Made by a program: the position numbers and the translations under genes
Shown: piece by piece, positions 62,367-64,000 of the stretch
Layout: the number at the start of each line of letters is the position of its first letter
Position numbering within the stretch: position 1 is the first letter of the stretch
Notes under the pieces: generated by a model
Told to the model about the DNA's origin: nothing
Databases searched by the model: none
Seen by the model: the letters and a program-made list of their open reading frames with translations, nothing else
NCBI RefSeq assembly: GCF_026735165.1
Contig: NZ_JAPQES010000007.1
Span: 1 to 64,000 of the forward strand
Length of the DNA stretch: 64,000 bases
Source: Clostridium ganghwense
GTDB taxonomy: Bacteria > Bacillota > Clostridia > Clostridiales > Clostridiaceae
Reading direction: 5' to 3'

Positions 62367-63074
62367 ATGAATACATATATAGATAACTTTCAATTGTTGA
62401 AATTTTTAGAAGAAGATGCGGAAATATATTTTTCTACGTCTAAAGAAAATTTGAATTTTAATAAGAATACTGAGGAAGGAATAGAAAATATAAGTAAGCT
62501 AAAAAGTTGGTTTGGTTTAAAAGAGGTAGGATATTTAAATCAAGTTCATAGTAATTTAGTATACACATATGATAGTAAAGTACATGATGGCGATGCTATA
62601 ATAACAGATTTAAAGGGAGTAGCCATAGGAGTTTTTACTGCTGACTGTGTACCAGTAATTGTCTATGACAAGAAGAAAAAAGTTGCAGCAGCTGTTCATA
62701 GTGGATGGCGAGGAACTATAGAAAATATTTCTATAGAAACTATAAATAAAATGATTAAAGAGTATAATACTGCTATAGAGGATTTGGTTGTATATATTGG
62801 TCCTCATAATATGCAGTGCTGCTATGAAGTTAGTGAAGAATTGGTTTCAAAGTTTAAAAATCTAGAATTGTATAAGAATAGAGATATAGCAGAAGGTAGA
62901 AATTTAAGTTTGCAAAAATGTATTATAGGACAGTTGAATAGTATAGGTATAAGAGATAACCAAATAAATACTTTGGATATATGTACATTTTGTTCAACAA
63001 AACACCGATTATATTCCTATAGAAAACAAAAAGAAGAAAGTGGAAGAATGTTTTCATTTATTTTTATAAAATAA
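62367..63074 (+). CDS. pgeF: Peptidoglycan editing factor PgeF (laccase domain, YfiH)
   Basis: A 235-residue YfiH/laccase-domain protein. Catalytic signatures are VFTADCVPVIVYD, AAVHSGWRGT and YIGPHNMQCCYEV, with the C-terminal CTFCSTKHRLYSYRKQ. PgeF hydrolyses wrongly incorporated L-Ser muropeptide precursors in E. coli; older annotations call it polyphenol oxidase. The start is uncertain: the only strong SD (AAGGAG, 62344-62349) is 17 nt before ATG 62367, and the in-frame GTG 62349 overlaps the SD. Confidence 0.88.
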   Translation: MNTYIDNFQLLKFLEEDAEIYFSTSKENLNFNKNTEEGIENISKLKSWFGLKEVGYLNQVHSNLVYTYDSKVHDGDAIITDLKGVAIGVFTADCVPVIVYDKKKKVAAAVHSGWRGTIENISIETINKMIKEYNTAIEDLVVYIGPHNMQCCYEVSEELVSKFKNLELYKNRDIAEGRNLSLQKCIIGQLNSIGIRDNQINTLDICTFCSTKHRLYSYRKQKEESGRMFSFIFIK

Positions 63075-63094
63075 TTTATTGGAGGTATAAATTA

Positions 63095-63790
63095 ATGGCT
63101 AATGAAAAAATTTTAATTGTAGATGATGAAGAGCATATACAAGAACTTATAAAATTTAATTTAGAAAATAATGGATATGAATCTTTATGTGCTAGTGATG
63201 GATTAGAAGCATTGAAACTAGCAAAAAAAGAATTGCCACAATTAATTTTATTAGATGTTATGCTGCCAGGAATGGACGGATATGATGTATGCAAAGAAAT
63301 TAGAAGAGATAGTATTATATCTAACACACCTATAATTATGATTACTGCTAAAGGCGAAGAATTAGATAAAATTTTAGGTTTGGAGCTAGGAGCAGATGAT
63401 TATTTGACTAAACCTTTTTCAGTAAGAGAATTAGTAGCAAGGGTAAAAGCATTACTAAGAAGAACTAGGATTCAATATATTGCAGATGTGTTTAAATTTG
63501 GAAACGTCAGTATAGATTTTCAAAAACATGAAGTATTAAAAAATGATCAAAAAATTGATTTAACATTAAAGGAGTTTGAGCTGCTTGAAGTTCTAATAAA
63601 AAATAAAGGTAGAGTTATGACAAGAGATTTTTTATTAGATAAGGTATGGGGATATGAATATATTGGCGAAACAAGAACTGTTGATGTTCATATAAGATAT
63701 TTGAGAAAAAAAATTGAAGATGATGATAAAAAACCCAAATTTATTGAAACAATAAGAGGCATAGGATATAGGTTTAATTCAGGTGAATGA
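63095..63790 (+). CDS. OmpR-family response regulator, PhoP-like
   Basis: A 231-residue response regulator. The receiver has the acidic pair VDDEEH near residue 10, the phospho-Asp in LLDVMLPGMDGYDV (about residue 53), Thr in MITAKGEE and Lys in DDYLTKPFS. The C-terminal winged helix (DLTLKEFELLEVL, TRTVDVHIRYLRKKI, IRGIGYRF) is of the OmpR/PhoB type. A histidine kinase gene starts 1 nt after it, so it forms a two-component system, most like PhoP-PhoR by layout. SD TTGGAGG. Confidence 0.92.
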   Translation: MANEKILIVDDEEHIQELIKFNLENNGYESLCASDGLEALKLAKKELPQLILLDVMLPGMDGYDVCKEIRRDSIISNTPIIMITAKGEELDKILGLELGADDYLTKPFSVRELVARVKALLRRTRIQYIADVFKFGNVSIDFQKHEVLKNDQKIDLTLKEFELLEVLIKNKGRVMTRDFLLDKVWGYEYIGETRTVDVHIRYLRKKIEDDDKKPKFIETIRGIGYRFNSGE

Positions 63791-63791
63791 T

Positions 63792-64000
63792 ATGAAGATG
63801 AAGAGTAAACTTATGTTATCCATATTAAGTACTATAATTTTAAGTTTAGCCATGATAACTGCTTTGTATATGACAATTGTAAATTACCAGCATGAAGAGA
63901 ATATTAAAAAAAGTTTAAAAGTTAACAATGAATTAGCTATAAACTTATTAAATTCAGGTGCAATTGTTGATAAAAATATATACTTTAACAATTTTAATAA
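63792..64000 (+). CDS. Sensor histidine kinase, N-terminal fragment (PhoR-like)
   Basis: The window ends inside this gene. The visible 69 residues start MKMKSKLMLSILSTIILSL, a basic stretch then a membrane helix, followed by a short soluble segment (VNYQHEENIKKSLKVNNELA) that would begin the extracellular sensor. This is the usual start of a membrane histidine kinase paired with the preceding OmpR-type regulator. ATG 63792 or ATG 63798 could be the start. Kinase domains are outside the window, so the call rests on context. Confidence 0.75.
   Translation, partial: MKMKSKLMLSILSTIILSLAMITALYMTIVNYQHEENIKKSLKVNNELAINLLNSGAIVDKNIYFNNFN

Noticed and set aside
1-64000. CRISPR arrays, tRNA or rRNA genes, transposases, prophage or toxin genes
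   Set aside because: No regularly spaced repeats, no tRNA-like cloverleaf sequence and no mobile-element proteins were seen. I did not run dedicated scans.

Overview
The window is one stretch of chromosome from a low-GC, endospore-forming Firmicute, almost certainly Clostridium sensu stricto. The evidence is strong AT-richness, pronounced Shine-Dalgarno (SD) sites with frequent TTG and GTG starts, the ftsA-ftsZ-spoIIGA-sigE-sigG cluster, an uninterrupted sigK, two alpha/beta-type small acid-soluble spore proteins and an alanine T-box. Species cannot be fixed from sequence alone. No rRNA, tRNA, CRISPR, transposase, integrase or prophage gene was seen, so this looks like core chromosome with modest accessory content.

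Region 1 to 12.7 kb: the end of a glycerol-catabolism locus (DUF1667 tail plus glpT), then mostly single genes. These are a GtrA-like membrane protein, an M16 peptidase, an L,D-transpeptidase, a large cell-surface DUF5050 propeller protein, a flavin reductase, a 36-residue small protein, an endonuclease IV-like TIM barrel, a RecJ exonuclease, a soluble PAS histidine kinase and two spore SASP genes. Region 12.7 to 35 kb: murG, a beta-CASP nuclease, a LysM-CAP secreted protein, a HAD phosphatase, two different type IA topoisomerases, a DUF1836 regulator divergent from hemolysin III, truA, a CBS-domain membrane protein, a soluble chemotaxis-type protein, a second DUF5050 propeller protein in an operon with an MBL hydrolase, a nitronate monooxygenase/FabK-like flavoenzyme, a degenerate EAL protein and rarA.

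Region 35 to 40 kb is the iron-sulfur and thiolation operon iscR-iscS-iscU-mnmA, followed by a PRC-barrel protein and an AI-2E-type permease. Region 40 to 52 kb is a long housekeeping run under an alanine T-box: alaS-ireB-ruvX-yrzB, then fur, RNase J, a frameshifted ylbF-like gene, typA, mltG, trmR, trhP and udk. It resembles the B. subtilis alaS-to-udk order with four genes inserted. Region 52 to 64 kb holds cell-wall, division and sporulation genes (PBP, sigK, pilT, ftsA, ftsZ, spoIIGA, sigE, sigG, ylmC), then nrdR, pgeF and a PhoPR-like two-component pair cut by the window end.

The most notable signals are these. An 8-G tract sits in the coding sequence of the second DUF5050 protein, just before its membrane anchor, and slippage either way would truncate it to an unanchored form. 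The DUF5050 paralogues have about 7 and 14 repeats. Hairpins bury the SD of sigG and of the PBP gene. A ylbF homologue is split at an A6 run. Two 58-bp perfect spacer-less palindromes lie between convergent genes. Repeated ACTACGT operators lie between DUF1836 and hemolysin III, and a FabT-like box precedes the FabK-like gene. I found no clearly new multi-gene system; the best candidate is the anchored propeller/MBL pair.
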